Of a stretch of DNA of 64,000 nt, positions 37,572 to 46,726 are shown piece by piece. Under the pieces are notes generated by a model, which saw nothing but the letters and a program-made list of their open reading frames with translations, did no database searches and had not been told where the DNA came from. The stretch's first letter is position 1; the number at the start of each line of letters is the position of its first letter. The stretch covers positions 62,001 through 126,000 of the forward strand of contig JAGDZO010000004.1 of assembly GCA_049115815.1 (NCBI GenBank). The letters run 5' to 3'. This DNA is from Marinoscillum sp049115815. Its GTDB lineage: Bacteria > Bacteroidota > Bacteroidia > Cytophagales > Cyclobacteriaceae. Made by a program: the position numbers and the translations under genes.

Positions 37572-37688
37572 TTTGATTTCACACGACTCAGCCGCCGCTG
37601 GTCTTTTAACCAACATTGCTGATTGTCAATCAGTAGTTGACAACACCGACTAGTGCTTACTCAGACCTCAAGGCACTAGACCTAATAA

Positions 37689-39782
37689 TTAACTAATCCT
37701 ACTCCAATTCACAGCGTTCTTTTTAGATGCTGAAACCTGTCGCTTTATTTTCTGATTGCTCGGGTGCTCTAGTTTGGGATCATTATGCAACACTTCGCTG
37801 GCTACCGATCTAGCCAACTGCAAAATTTCAGTATCGGTGCTCAGGTCCGATATAATTAGATCCGCAATACCACTCTGCTGTGTACCCATCAGGTCTCCAG
37901 GCCCACGTATTTGGAGGTCAACTTCTGCTATTTTGAAGCCATCTGTAGACTCTACCATGGTTTGAATCCTCAGTTTGGCTTCTTTAGAAAGTTTATGACC
38001 AGTCATCAATATACAAAAGGATTGCTCGGCTCCTCGTCCTACTCGTCCTCTGAGCTGATGGAGTTGTGACAAACCAAAACGCTCCGCGTTTTCTATGACC
38101 ATGATGGATGCGTTGGGCACGTTTACGCCAACTTCTATCACAGTAGTAGCCACCATGATTTGTGTTTCTCCCTTCACGAATCGCTGCATTTCCCATTCCT
38201 TAGCATCAGCCTTCATTTTACCATGGACAATCGAAATCTGGTAATTTGGGAATCGACGACTTACACTTTCATACCCATCCATTAGATCCTTGTAGTCCAA
38301 CGTGGCTGATTCTTCTATAAGCGGATACACGACATAGACCTGACGCCCTTTTTCGATTTCCTTTTCTATAAACCCAAACATTTTGATTCGATGTGTATCA
38401 CGCATGTGGTGTGTTTGGATGGGTTTTCTGCCCGCTGGCAATTCATCAATTACAGAGATATCCAGATCACCATAAAGGGTCATGGCCAATGTCCTGGGAA
38501 TAGGAGTGGCGGTCATGACTAAGATGTGAGGGTGTTCTTTTTTGCCTTTGTTCCAAAGTTTTGCGCGTTGAGCTACTCCGAACCTGTGCTGTTCGTCAAT
38601 GACTGCCAGACCAAGATTATGAAATTGCACCTTATCTTCCAGTAGCGCATGGGTACCTACTATGATGGGTAGTTTACCTGACCGAAGCTCCTCATCAATA
38701 ATGGTTCGTTCTGATTTCTTACTAGACCCAGTCAACCGCCGTATGGGCATGCCTAACAAATCAGCATATTCCTTTAGGCCTTTGTAGTGTTGCTCTGCCA
38801 AAATTTCCGTTGGAGCCATAAATGCGCATTGTGTTCCATTGCTGATCGCAATGAGCATGCTTAGGAATGCTACCATCGTTTTTCCACTGCCTACATCACC
38901 TTGAACCAAGCGATTCATTTGCTTTCCAGACCTGAAATCTTGATAGATTTCCTTGACTACTTTCTTTTGAGCATTGGTTAGTTCGAAAGGAAGATGATTT
39001 TTATAGTATTCATTTAGCCGTTCACTGTTGTCAAATTTGATTCCGGGGAAGCTTTCTATCCGGGTAAGTTTCAGCTTGATTAGGCGCAGTTGGATATAGA
39101 ACAGTTCTTCAAACTTTAATCGATACCGAGCCTTTTGCAGTTCTTGATTGTTTTTAGGAAAATGAATTTGAATAAGAGCCTTTTTCTTATCCACTAATTT
39201 ATAACGCTCAATGAGGTATTCAGGGAGTGTCTCATTGATATGATTGACCGCTTCTATCAAAAGCATTTTCATCATTTTGCTGATGGTCTTGCTGTCGATA
39301 AACCTCTTCTTAAGCTTCTCTGATGTATGATAGACAGGATGGAGATAGCTTCCTTTTTTTGCCTTTTCAGTGAGTGGTTCTACTTCTGGGTGAGCCACGT
39401 TGTATTTGCTCCCAAAGCGAGCAGGTTTCCCAAAGACGATATATTGAACCCCAGTCGATAAACGGCTTTGAATCCACTTCGCGCCTTTAAACCAGACCAG
39501 CTCTACTACACCCGTATCATCGGCAAATTGTCCAACAAGTCTTTGCTTGTGCCCCACTCCGACCATCTGAAACGATATGAACTTACCGATGATCTGGATA
39601 TAAGGAAGGTCTTCCCTTATTTCATTGACCTTATAAAATTTGGTCCGGTCTTCGTACCTGAAGGGGTAATACTGAATCAAATCGGCATAAGTGAAAATCT
39701 CCAATTCCTTTTTGAGGAGGTCAGCGCGCTGTGGCCCGACACCTTTAAGAAATTCAATATTTCGATCAAAGAAGGAAGTCAT
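37689..39782 (-). CDS. recG: ATP-dependent DNA helicase RecG
   Basis: The 697-residue protein is a complete RecG: the wedge/OB domain (about 60-160, TKFYKVNEIREDLPYIQIIGKF in part), Walker A LVQGDVGSGKTMVAFL, the DEQH box AVIDEQHRFGV, motif TATPIPRTLAMTLYGDLD, and the C-terminal HQLRGRVGRG and QQSGIADL hooks. RecG regresses stalled forks and branch-migrates Holliday junctions. It is transcribed alone; an intergenic area of about 120 bases separates it from the DoxX gene. Confidence 0.96.
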   Translation of the reverse strand: MTSFFDRNIEFLKGVGPQRADLLKKELEIFTYADLIQYYPFRYEDRTKFYKVNEIREDLPYIQIIGKFISFQMVGVGHKQRLVGQFADDTGVVELVWFKGAKWIQSRLSTGVQYIVFGKPARFGSKYNVAHPEVEPLTEKAKKGSYLHPVYHTSEKLKKRFIDSKTISKMMKMLLIEAVNHINETLPEYLIERYKLVDKKKALIQIHFPKNNQELQKARYRLKFEELFYIQLRLIKLKLTRIESFPGIKFDNSERLNEYYKNHLPFELTNAQKKVVKEIYQDFRSGKQMNRLVQGDVGSGKTMVAFLSMLIAISNGTQCAFMAPTEILAEQHYKGLKEYADLLGMPIRRLTGSSKKSERTIIDEELRSGKLPIIVGTHALLEDKVQFHNLGLAVIDEQHRFGVAQRAKLWNKGKKEHPHILVMTATPIPRTLAMTLYGDLDISVIDELPAGRKPIQTHHMRDTHRIKMFGFIEKEIEKGRQVYVVYPLIEESATLDYKDLMDGYESVSRRFPNYQISIVHGKMKADAKEWEMQRFVKGETQIMVATTVIEVGVNVPNASIMVIENAERFGLSQLHQLRGRVGRGAEQSFCILMTGHKLSKEAKLRIQTMVESTDGFKIAEVDLQIRGPGDLMGTQQSGIADLIISDLSTDTEILQLARSVASEVLHNDPKLEHPSNQKIKRQVSASKKNAVNWSRIS

Positions 39783-39851
39783 GAGGATGAGATTTTCACT
39801 AAAGTACTATGAGAAAATATTCTCAACGACTCCCTGGGAAAAATTGATCAT

Positions 39852-39882
39852 AAAAAAAGCGCTTACCATATAGCAAGCGCTT
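39852..39882 (-). terminator. Intrinsic terminator of the doxX-type gene
   Basis: On the minus strand two AAGCGCTT arms pair across a 10-base loop, and the second arm is followed by a T-run (TTTTTTTATG). It lies 23 bases beyond the DoxX-family stop codon. Confidence 0.75.
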
Positions 39883-39905
39883 CATTATCTCATTTTGGCT
39901 ATTTC

Positions 39906-40280
39906 TTAATTCAAAGAAGCCATGAAGGCCTTTTTGTCCAATATGTAAGAAACTGCGAGTAACACCAATGCCATTATGGCTCCACCGGCTTCTCCATCTC
40001 CTACATTAATGTGCGCTGCTGCCGCCAATACAAAGTTGAAAAAGAATCCAGCGTATGCCCATTCCTTGATGGTATCATTAAACCTTGTAAGCAAGACCAC
40101 CACCCCAGTGATTTTGGCTATGGCAAGAGGGATCACGATAAATGTCGGGAAGCCAAGCGCTTCGAAGAATCCTTTGACCATATCCGTTTGTAGCAAGTAC
40201 ATGCCTATAGAAGAATAAAGGAGCATTAGGGACAAGAGTCCTGTAACTACATAGTAAGCGATTTTAAATTTTTTCATCAT
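39906..40280 (-). CDS. DoxX-family membrane protein, 124 aa
   Basis: Four membrane helices are seen: IAYYVVTGLLSLMLLYSSIG, IVIPLAIAKITGVVVLL, WAYAGFFFNFVLAAAAHINVG and GAIMALVLLAVSYIL. This is the DoxX layout, with the conserved AKITGVVVLL and FFFNFVLAAAAH segments. DoxX proteins are linked to oxidative stress or thiosulfate oxidation, but most are of unknown role. The start is one of two adjacent ATGs (40280 or 40277), well after a longer upstream opening of the frame that has no membrane signal. Confidence 0.85.
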   Translation of the reverse strand: MMKKFKIAYYVVTGLLSLMLLYSSIGMYLLQTDMVKGFFEALGFPTFIVIPLAIAKITGVVVLLTRFNDTIKEWAYAGFFFNFVLAAAAHINVGDGEAGGAIMALVLLAVSYILDKKAFMASLN

Positions 40281-40385
40281 TTTATATTTTGTGTTTCGAT
40301 AATGAAACGCAAACATAATTATATATGTTGCAACATATAATGTAATGGGCTATAAAAGTTGAGTGGGTTGATTTAACAAACTAAA

Positions 40386-41003
40386 TTATTTCCATTCTAG
40401 TGTTTCCAGCAAGTGGAGAGCGTCTTCTTTGAGATAGCGAATGACTGGAGCGAGGGAATCGTTTTTGGTGGCGGTCTCGAAATACAAGGCCCCTCTGATA
40501 AAATGATTGGTGCAGTCCGAAACATGAAATTGGAGTTGAGAAGGGACTTCCCCTTCCAATTCGGTAAACGATGCATAATCACCTATTGGGAGCTCCAATA
40601 CTTTTTCTTCTATGGCATAAGCCTTGGCGTTGTGCTTGGAAGTGAGTTTATAGGAATCACCTATGTATTCTTCGAGTAGTTTTCGTTGGTTTTTGACGGC
40701 CTTATAAGTGATCTGAATATTGGCTCCAAGATCTGGGTAATTGACATCTATCCAATAGCGCTCAGCTATCCAAGATTGGTCTTTGATGATTCGTGCCGCA
40801 GTTGAATGTTCAAACTTGAAAGGGAAGGTATCTGCCAATGCGACATATTCATGCTTAGGTAGCTCAATTCTATTGTAGCCTTTTGGTTTGGGAAGGTAGT
40901 TGCTACTCCCGCACCCTACTGCCATCCAAAGCAACGCAATGAAGATAAATCCTGTTGGTTTAGTCTTCAAAATCTCCTTTCGTATCCTTAATGTCATAAG
41001 CAA
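40386..41003 (-). CDS. gldD: Gliding motility lipoprotein GldD
   Basis: The 205-residue protein carries a lipoprotein signal (FIFIALLWMAVGCGSS, Cys at 31) and the family body: YLPKPKGYNRIELPKHEYV near 35, FKFEHSTAARI, RYWIDVNYPDLGANIQITYK near 81 and a C-terminal FIRGALYFET block. GldD is a lipoprotein needed for gliding and type IX secretion-related functions. The start lies inside the gldE coding end (overlap 44 bases), a coupling known from Flavobacterium, where gldE and gldD are also adjacent. Confidence 0.92.
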   Translation of the reverse strand: MLMTLRIRKEILKTKPTGFIFIALLWMAVGCGSSNYLPKPKGYNRIELPKHEYVALADTFPFKFEHSTAARIIKDQSWIAERYWIDVNYPDLGANIQITYKAVKNQRKLLEEYIGDSYKLTSKHNAKAYAIEEKVLELPIGDYASFTELEGEVPSQLQFHVSDCTNHFIRGALYFETATKNDSLAPVIRYLKEDALHLLETLEWK

Positions 41004-42318
41004 TAAATACCCGAACGCGTTTAATGCGTTTTTGGTCTACCGCCACTACGGTAAATTGAAAATTGGAGAAGGTGATTTTTTCACCAGCATGCGGAAGCTT
41101 TGTATTGAGCTCCAGCAACAAGCCGCCTAATGACTCACTCTCTCTTTTGACTTCATCGAATATATCAGCTTCAGCCCCAATGATTTTACAAAAATCATTG
41201 AGTGATGTCTTGCCTTCAAAAACGTAGGTATTGCTGTCCAATTTGTTGTAGGCAATGTCAGTGTCACCATCAAATTCATCATTGATTTCACCCACGATTT
41301 CTTCAATAACATCCTCAAGTGTTATTAGCCCCGAAGTACCACCATACTCATCTACCACAATGGCCATATGTACTTGCTTCTCCTGAAAGTCGCGAAAGAG
41401 GTCATCAATCTTCTTGCTTTCAGGCACGAAGAATACAGGCCGGAGAAGTGTCTGCCAGCGGAAGTGCTCTTCTTTTTCTATATGAGGAAGAATGTCTTTG
41501 ATATAAAGGATACCCTCTATTTTGTCTACTGTCTCAGTATAGATCGGTATTCTCGAGTATCCCGTTTTATTCACAGTGTCCATCAATTCATGGAAAGTTG
41601 TTTCCATATCTATTGCTGTGATGTCTATACGAGACTTCATGATTTGCCTTACTGAAAGCGTGCTAAAATTCACAATACCCTTTAGCATTCCCTTTTCTTC
41701 GTCTGTCACTTCCTTGTCGGCAGTTATTTCCAGCGCTTGATTGATTTCTTGAACTGAGAGGTTATAGCCCTTTTTCTCAATGCGATTTTCTATCACATTG
41801 CTCAGCATCATCAAAAACCATGAGACAGGACGAAGCAGCTTGTCAGCTACAGTGAGCATTGGCGCAGTAAATCGTGCAAAGCTCAGACTATTGTGGTTGG
41901 CATATACCTTGGGCACTATTTCACCAAAAAAGATGATCAAAACGGTAATAGAGATCGTGAGTACCACTATTACAGCTCCCTGTGCATTTTTATCTCCCAC
42001 TATTTTCCATGCGGCGAACGTCGATATGGTGACAATGAAGATATTGATCAGATTATTTAGAATCAAAATGGTTGCGAGCAACCTTCTTGGATCCAATACA
42101 AGTCTGCTGATGTATATATCCTTTTTTAGCGTTGAGGCCTTTGTGTCTTGCAATTGCTCATGGCTAAGTGAGAAAAAAGCCACCTCTGAACCAGAAATAA
42201 GACCAGACAAAAACAAAAGAACAAGAATACCAATACCATTAATTAGATAAAATGAAATCGGCAACTGTGAAATTAACAGAAAAAGAACCGAGGGATAGGG
42301 GTCGTCTAGTGCTGTCAA
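40960..42318 (-). CDS. gldE: Gliding motility-associated protein GldE (CNNM/CorC-type transporter)
   Basis: The 452-residue protein has a DUF21/CNNM transmembrane part (about 20-170, with FLSGLISGSEVAFFSLSH), two CBS domains (about 215-335, including RQIMKSRIDITAI and HMAIVVDEYGGTSGLITLEDVIEEIVGEI in parts) and a CorC_HlyC C-terminal domain. In other bacteria this architecture exports or transports Mg2+/Co2+. In Flavobacterium GldE overexpression compensates gldD mutants, and it lies directly upstream of gldD here too. It is 22 bases from ssb. Confidence 0.92.
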   Translation of the reverse strand: MTALDDPYPSVLFLLISQLPISFYLINGIGILVLLFLSGLISGSEVAFFSLSHEQLQDTKASTLKKDIYISRLVLDPRRLLATILILNNLINIFIVTISTFAAWKIVGDKNAQGAVIVVLTISITVLIIFFGEIVPKVYANHNSLSFARFTAPMLTVADKLLRPVSWFLMMLSNVIENRIEKKGYNLSVQEINQALEITADKEVTDEEKGMLKGIVNFSTLSVRQIMKSRIDITAIDMETTFHELMDTVNKTGYSRIPIYTETVDKIEGILYIKDILPHIEKEEHFRWQTLLRPVFFVPESKKIDDLFRDFQEKQVHMAIVVDEYGGTSGLITLEDVIEEIVGEINDEFDGDTDIAYNKLDSNTYVFEGKTSLNDFCKIIGAEADIFDEVKRESESLGGLLLELNTKLPHAGEKITFSNFQFTVVAVDQKRIKRVRVFIAYDIKDTKGDFED

Positions 42319-42340
42319 AGAGTTGTAGGTTGGTTAAACA

Positions 42341-42787
42341 TTAGAACGGTAAATCATCCGATGCAGTTTCTGTACTTGCTGCATTAGTGGTTTGAGTTGT
42401 AGCTGCTGGTTCTGCTGGAGGAGGAGGGGTAATATCTCCACCTGAGTTAGCACTTTGTCGGCTTCCAAGCATTGTCATATTATCACCTACTACTTCCGTG
42501 GTATATCTAGTGATACCATCTTTTTCCCAAGAGCGTGTTCTTAGCTTACCTTCGATATACACTTGATCTCCCTTGTGCAGGTATTTTTCGGCTATTTCAG
42601 CAAGCCCTCTCCAAAGCACAATATTGTGCCACTCTGTTTGATCTTTTCTCTCTCCGGTAGTTCGATCCTTATAAGATTCGCTTGTCGCGATAGAAAAACT
42701 CGCTACTACAGCACCGCTTTCTAAGTGTCTTACCTCTGGGTCTTTGCCCAAATTTCCTACAAGGATTACTTTATTAACTCCAGCCAT
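42341..42787 (-). CDS. ssb: Single-stranded DNA-binding protein
   Basis: The 148-residue protein has the OB fold (MAGVNKVILVGNLGKDPEVRHLESG onward, WHNIVLWRGLAEIAEKYL, VYIEGKLRTRSWEKDG) covering residues 1-107. A Pro/Ala/Thr-rich flexible tail follows and ends in DDLPF, the acidic tip that recruits replication and repair partners. It lies in the mutY-ssb-gldE-gldD block, 14 bases from mutY. Confidence 0.95.
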   Translation of the reverse strand: MAGVNKVILVGNLGKDPEVRHLESGAVVASFSIATSESYKDRTTGERKDQTEWHNIVLWRGLAEIAEKYLHKGDQVYIEGKLRTRSWEKDGITRYTTEVVGDNMTMLGSRQSANSGGDITPPPPAEPAATTQTTNAASTETASDDLPF

Positions 42788-42801
42788 GAAATAAAAATAA
42801 T

Positions 42802-43842
42802 TTAAAAATCAAAATGCTCCAAGTGGTTTACTATCACTTTGGGTAACGGCAAAGTTAATATTTCTTCACAGCTATATACCTTCAAACCCAATTCTTTGGC
42901 GATTGAAAACAAAGTTGATTCGTCTGCTACGCGGACGTTATGGAATGACACCCACAACTTCCGATGTGTTAACAAATGTTTCACCGGACCTATGGTAGAA
43001 TTGATTGCCAACTCTTGGAACTTAGCATTAAAAAAGGTCATGGTTTTGGTGATAGGAACGTCTTCCGTACCATAAAACTCAAATAATCCGCGCCAGATAC
43101 TTTCTTTTCGCTCACGCAGAAGCGCGTGTCCTGAGTAGCTAAAAACGAAATAATCTAAGGTTACTTCTTTTGATTTGACCTTTTTTTCCTTGACGGGTAA
43201 TTGGCTTTGCAAGTCATTAGCGAATGCATAGCAAGAGTCTCTAAATATACAATCAACACATTTTGGAGCTGGCGTGCAGATGGTGGCGCCAAATTCCATG
43301 ATGGCTTGATTAAAATCTGCAGGCCGTTGATACGGGATCAAATCTTCTAGAATCTCAATAAAAAACCTACGGTTTTTGGTGTCTGATATTTCTTTATGAA
43401 CCCCAAAATGCCTTGAAATAAATCGGAATACGTTCCCATCAAGTACTGGTGTAGGCAGACCAAATGCTATCGAAGCAATAGCCGCAGCAGTATAAGGGCC
43501 AACTCCTTTGAGAGATAATAGTCCGGAGTATGTGTCAGGAAACTTTCCACCAAGATCATTTGAAATGTGTTTTGCAGTGTGATGCAAATTTCTCGCACGA
43601 GAATAATAGCCAAGCCCCTCCCAGGTTTTCATTACTTCTTGAGCACTTGCTTTGGCCAAGTCATGTACTGTAGGGTATTGCGATACAAATTGATTGAAGT
43701 ATGGTAAGCCTTGATCAACACGCGTTTGTTGAAGGATTATTTCAGACAGCCAAATTATATATGGGTCGCTCGTTTTTCGCCAAGGCAAATCTCTCTTAAC
43801 TATTGAATACCAATCAATTAGGTTTTTAGAAAAACTGTTCAA
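42802..43842 (-). CDS. mutY: A/G-specific adenine glycosylase MutY
   Basis: MutY removes A mispaired with 8-oxoguanine. The catalytic Glu lies in WLSEIILQQTRV, the helix-hairpin-helix is LKGVGPYTAAAIASIAFG, the active Asp is in PVLDGNVFRF, and four Cys for an iron-sulfur cluster follow (C-x6-C-x2-C-x5-C: CTPAPKCVDCIFRDSC). A C-terminal NUDIX-like domain is present. The start is unusual: no ATG exists. TTG at 43842 (NSFSKNLIDWYSIVK follows) is preferred over TTG at 43899, because a TAATTTTG -7 box at 43897-43904 would put the transcript start downstream of the latter. This gives 346 residues, close to the E. coli length. Confidence 0.9.
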   Translation of the reverse strand: MNSFSKNLIDWYSIVKRDLPWRKTSDPYIIWLSEIILQQTRVDQGLPYFNQFVSQYPTVHDLAKASAQEVMKTWEGLGYYSRARNLHHTAKHISNDLGGKFPDTYSGLLSLKGVGPYTAAAIASIAFGLPTPVLDGNVFRFISRHFGVHKEISDTKNRRFFIEILEDLIPYQRPADFNQAIMEFGATICTPAPKCVDCIFRDSCYAFANDLQSQLPVKEKKVKSKEVTLDYFVFSYSGHALLRERKESIWRGLFEFYGTEDVPITKTMTFFNAKFQELAINSTIGPVKHLLTHRKLWVSFHNVRVADESTLFSIAKELGLKVYSCEEILTLPLPKVIVNHLEHFDF

Positions 43843-43896
43843 TTGTAGGATAGAATTTGTTTTAAATATGAGATTTAGCTTTTTATTTACCCCTGC

Positions 43897-43910
43897 CAAA
43901 ATTAAATTTG
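43897..43910. promoter_or_regulatory. Overlapping divergent -7 boxes for mutY and the HU gene
   Basis: TAATTTTG on the minus strand (43904-43897) and TAAATTTG on the plus strand (43903-43910) both match TAnnTTTG and overlap each other by two bases. They would drive mutY leftwards and the HU gene (start 43952) rightwards. -33 elements are weak on both sides. Confidence 0.55.
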
Positions 43911-43951
43911 AGCCCTTGAAAATCGAGAGTATTTAATAAAAGACAATAATA

Positions 43952-44239
43952 GTGACTAAAGCCGACGTAATAACCGAAATAGCTGATAAGACAGGAATTG
44001 ACAAAGCGGATGTCCAAGCGACCGTTGAGGCTTTTTTCACAGTAGTTAAAAACTCCATGGCGGATGGCGAAAATATCTATGTTCGTGGATTTGGGAGTTT
44101 TGTCAACAAGAAGCGAGCACAAAAAATAGCTCGAAACATCTCCAAGAACACTGCAATAGTCATCGAGGAACACCATGTTCCTAGTTTTAAGCCATCTAAG
44201 ATCTTTACTGAGAAGATCAAAAACAGCAAAAGGCTGTAA
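43952..44239 (+). CDS. HU/IHF-family DNA-binding protein
   Basis: The 95-residue protein is a full HU fold: TKADVITEIADKTGIDKADV at the N-terminus, the IYVRGFGSFVNKKRAQKIARN strand-turn region and a beta-arm. The arm tip lacks the usual NPQTG-type Arg-Asn-Pro pattern (it reads NISKNTAIVIEEHHVPSFKPSK), so this is a variant member, still with the FKPSK end. It bends DNA. The start is GTG at 43952. It is first in a plus-strand cluster with the TPR protein, the 29-aa protein and RNase G. Confidence 0.92.
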   Translation: MTKADVITEIADKTGIDKADVQATVEAFFTVVKNSMADGENIYVRGFGSFVNKKRAQKIARNISKNTAIVIEEHHVPSFKPSKIFTEKIKNSKRL

Positions 44240-44245
44240 TTGTAG

Positions 44246-45028
44246 ATGAACAAAATACAGATTTTGCTCCTGGTTTTGGCATCAGTTGCTATCATAGGTC
44301 TTTACCAATTGCCAAGAGTCGTAGTGGAGAATGAGCAGCTGGCTTCAATCGAAACACATGACCTATCTACCAGTGCTGAAGATGAAGCCGTCTTTTCCTC
44401 TCTGAGACAGCTACTTAACACCACTTCAGAAATAAAAAAAAGTATTAACTTTGCGGACTCTTTGGCAGAACTGTACCTGAAATATCAAATGATAGACAGT
44501 GCTGCTAAATATGCCGACTATATTTTGAGTCTTGATGATTCTAGATTGGCGTCATATACTGGGGCGTTGATTTACTATCGAGCGTTTCAGATGAGTAACA
44601 GCCCGGAGCAGTCCAGAGTATTGGCAGGAAGGGCAGAACAAGAATTTAGATCTCTGTTGGTAGATGACTCAGAGAATAGTTTGTTGAAAAATAAATTGGC
44701 CATGACTTTAATGGTTACAGAAGCTCCTATGGTGGGTGTTCAGATGTTGAGAGAGATTCTAGAAGAAGATCCCAACAACAGAGAAACTATCCTGAACCTT
44801 GGACTCTTAGCAATTAGATCACGGCAGTATGACAAAGCCATTGGTAGGTTCGAAACTTTAATGGAGTTAGATCCCAATGACTATGAATCGCTGTTTTACC
44901 TAGGTGTTTCACAGATAGAAATAGGTGATACACTTGCTGGTAAAAAAGCATTCGAAAAAATAGTAGATACAGAGGGAGTTGACGCTGCGCTGAAAGCAAC
45001 AGCTTCCACTTATATACAAGACCTTTAA
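44246..45028 (+). CDS. TPR-repeat protein with N-terminal membrane anchor, 260 aa
   Basis: An N-terminal hydrophobic segment (ILLLVLASVAIIGLY) anchors the protein and faces the rest to the periplasm. TPR helices follow in pairs (IDSAAKYADYILSLD; EEDPNNRETILNLGLLAIRSRQYDKAIGRFE; DPNDYESLFYLGVSQIEIGDTLAGKKAFEKI, each in its own stretch). It begins seven bases after the HU stop, so it is co-transcribed. Relatives are found next to HU and RNase G in the Bacteroidota; function not established. Confidence 0.82.
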   Translation: MNKIQILLLVLASVAIIGLYQLPRVVVENEQLASIETHDLSTSAEDEAVFSSLRQLLNTTSEIKKSINFADSLAELYLKYQMIDSAAKYADYILSLDDSRLASYTGALIYYRAFQMSNSPEQSRVLAGRAEQEFRSLLVDDSENSLLKNKLAMTLMVTEAPMVGVQMLREILEEDPNNRETILNLGLLAIRSRQYDKAIGRFETLMELDPNDYESLFYLGVSQIEIGDTLAGKKAFEKIVDTEGVDAALKATASTYIQDL

Positions 45029-45058
45029 AATATTTAAGTAACTAAAACATTTCAAATT

Positions 45059-45148
45059 ATGCCTTGCGGTAAGAAAAGAAAAAGACATAAGATCGCTACT
45101 CACAAGAGAAAGAAGAGACTTAGAAAGAACAGACACAAGAAAAAATAA
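45059..45148 (+). CDS. 29-aa AURKAIP1/COX24-type ribosomal-associated protein
   Basis: An ATG at 45059 opens 29 codons that translate to an extremely basic peptide: MPCGKKRKRHKIATHKRKKR, then LRKNRHKKK. It contains 17 Lys and Arg residues. It is the minimal form of the domain found in mitochondrial mS38 (AURKAIP1) and in bacterial bS22/THX-like small proteins. It is too short for most gene finders. It sits between the TPR gene (30-base gap) and the RNase G gene (22-base gap), and is almost certainly co-expressed with them. Binding to the small subunit is inferred from the domain. Confidence 0.85.
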   Translation: MPCGKKRKRHKIATHKRKKRLRKNRHKKK

Positions 45149-45170
45149 TATACATCTAAATTGAGTCAAC

Positions 45171-46721
45171 GTGAGTAATGAATTAATCATCAACTCAACT
45201 CAAAAAGGATGTCGTATTGCCCTTCTTAAAAACAAACAACTGGTAGAATTCCATCAGGAATCTGATGGAAACCAGTTCAACGTAGGAGATATATATCTTG
45301 GGACAGTCAAAAAAGTAGTCCAAGGTTTGAATGCAGCCTTCATAGACATAGGATATGAAAAGGACGCCTTCTTACATTATTTGGATCTAGGCCCACAGGT
45401 ACAATCTCTCAACAAATACACCAAGTTATCACTAGGTAAAAACAATGCATCTCCAAAATTAACGGGGTTTAAGCATGAGCCAGATATCAACAAGCTTGGT
45501 AAAATCAGTCAGGTTTTAACCAAAAACCAAAAAATACTGGTTCAAGTCGTTAAAGAACCAATTTCCACAAAGGGGCCAAGATTATCTTGTGAGTTGTCAA
45601 TAGCCGGTAGATACCTGGTGTTAGTTCCGTTTTCAAAAGCGGTAAATGTATCCAAAAGAATAGGTGACGCTAATGAGCGCAAGCGCTTAAGCCGCCTGAT
45701 CAGTTCGATCAAACCTGAAAACTTTGGGGTGATCATACGTACTGTCGCTGAGGGTAAGGATATCAGAGAGCTTGATAAAGACCTCTCCAATCTTACTCAG
45801 ATATGGATGGACGGGATGAAAAACCTCAAGGATGCCCAGCCACGTGATAAGGTAATTGGCGAGATGAATCGCGCTAATTCAATTCTTCGTGATGTCTTGA
45901 ATGAATCATTCGACAGCATAGTAGTTGACGAAAAAGAGCTCTATGATGAGATCAGAAGCTATGTCAACAAGATTGCGCCGGACAAAGAAAAAATACTCAA
46001 ACTCTATCAAAACAAGGTCAAAGTTTTTGAATCCTTTAATGTAGAGAAGCAGCTCAAAACGTCATTTGGAAAATCCGTAAGCATTGCCAATGGTGGTTAT
46101 TTGATCATCGAGCATACTGAGGCACTTCACGTAGTGGATGTCAACAGTGGCAATAAGTCCAACCAAGAAGACAATCAGGAAATGACGGCTCTTAAGGTGA
46201 ACCTTGAGGCCGCTTCTGAAGTCGCTCGACAGTTGAGGCTGAGGGATATGGGAGGAATCATCGTCGTGGATTTCATAGATATGCGAAAAGCAGAAAACCG
46301 TAAGAAGGTTTATGACCGCATCAAGGAAGAAATGAAAGATGATCGTTCCAAGCATACGGTCCTTCCTTTATCCAAATTTGGATTACTACAGATCACTCGT
46401 CAGAGGGTGAGACCTGAGTTGAATATTGCTACTCGTGAGGTTTGTCCTTCTTGCAATGGAACTGGAAAAATCACAGCATCTATTTCCATAGCAGACCAGA
46501 TAGAAAAAACGTTGGATCATGTATTGACTGGTCAGAATGATAAGAAAATAACAGTTACTCTTCACCCATATATCTATGCATACTATACGCGTGGTATTAT
46601 ATCTAAAAGAGTAAAGTGGTATTTCAAATATATGAAGTGGGTGAATTTAATAGAAGATTCATCCTTAGCTCTCACAGAGTACAGTGTACTCAATAGCATG
46701 GGAGAGACCATAGAAGTTTAA
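45171..46721 (+). CDS. rng: RNase E/G-family ribonuclease
   Basis: The 516-residue protein has an N-terminal S1 RNA-binding domain (about 35-130, VGDIYLGTVKKVVQGLNAAFIDIGYEKDAFLH in parts), the RNase H-like/AU catalytic part with the metal-binding Asp residues (EALHVVDVNSGN and GGIIVVDFIDM) and the zinc-link Cys pair CPSCNGTGK near residue 426. It is the short RNase G-like form, lacking the RNase E scaffold tail. It processes rRNA and degrades mRNA. The start is GTG at 45171, next to the 29-aa protein gene; a strong terminator follows. Confidence 0.93.
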   Translation: MSNELIINSTQKGCRIALLKNKQLVEFHQESDGNQFNVGDIYLGTVKKVVQGLNAAFIDIGYEKDAFLHYLDLGPQVQSLNKYTKLSLGKNNASPKLTGFKHEPDINKLGKISQVLTKNQKILVQVVKEPISTKGPRLSCELSIAGRYLVLVPFSKAVNVSKRIGDANERKRLSRLISSIKPENFGVIIRTVAEGKDIRELDKDLSNLTQIWMDGMKNLKDAQPRDKVIGEMNRANSILRDVLNESFDSIVVDEKELYDEIRSYVNKIAPDKEKILKLYQNKVKVFESFNVEKQLKTSFGKSVSIANGGYLIIEHTEALHVVDVNSGNKSNQEDNQEMTALKVNLEAASEVARQLRLRDMGGIIVVDFIDMRKAENRKKVYDRIKEEMKDDRSKHTVLPLSKFGLLQITRQRVRPELNIATREVCPSCNGTGKITASISIADQIEKTLDHVLTGQNDKKITVTLHPYIYAYYTRGIISKRVKWYFKYMKWVNLIEDSSLALTEYSVLNSMGETIEV

Positions 46722-46726
46722 AAAAC

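Noticed and set aside
37623..37643. TTGTCAA/TTGACAA inverted repeat after the Hsp20-like gene
   Set aside because: The stem is short (7 bp) with no T-run; it could be chance.
42341..43899. Apparent shared start MAGVNK of Ssb and the longer MutY frame
   Set aside because: The mutY copy starts with TTG inside a promoter box and family members start near residue 20; the likeness is probably coincidence.
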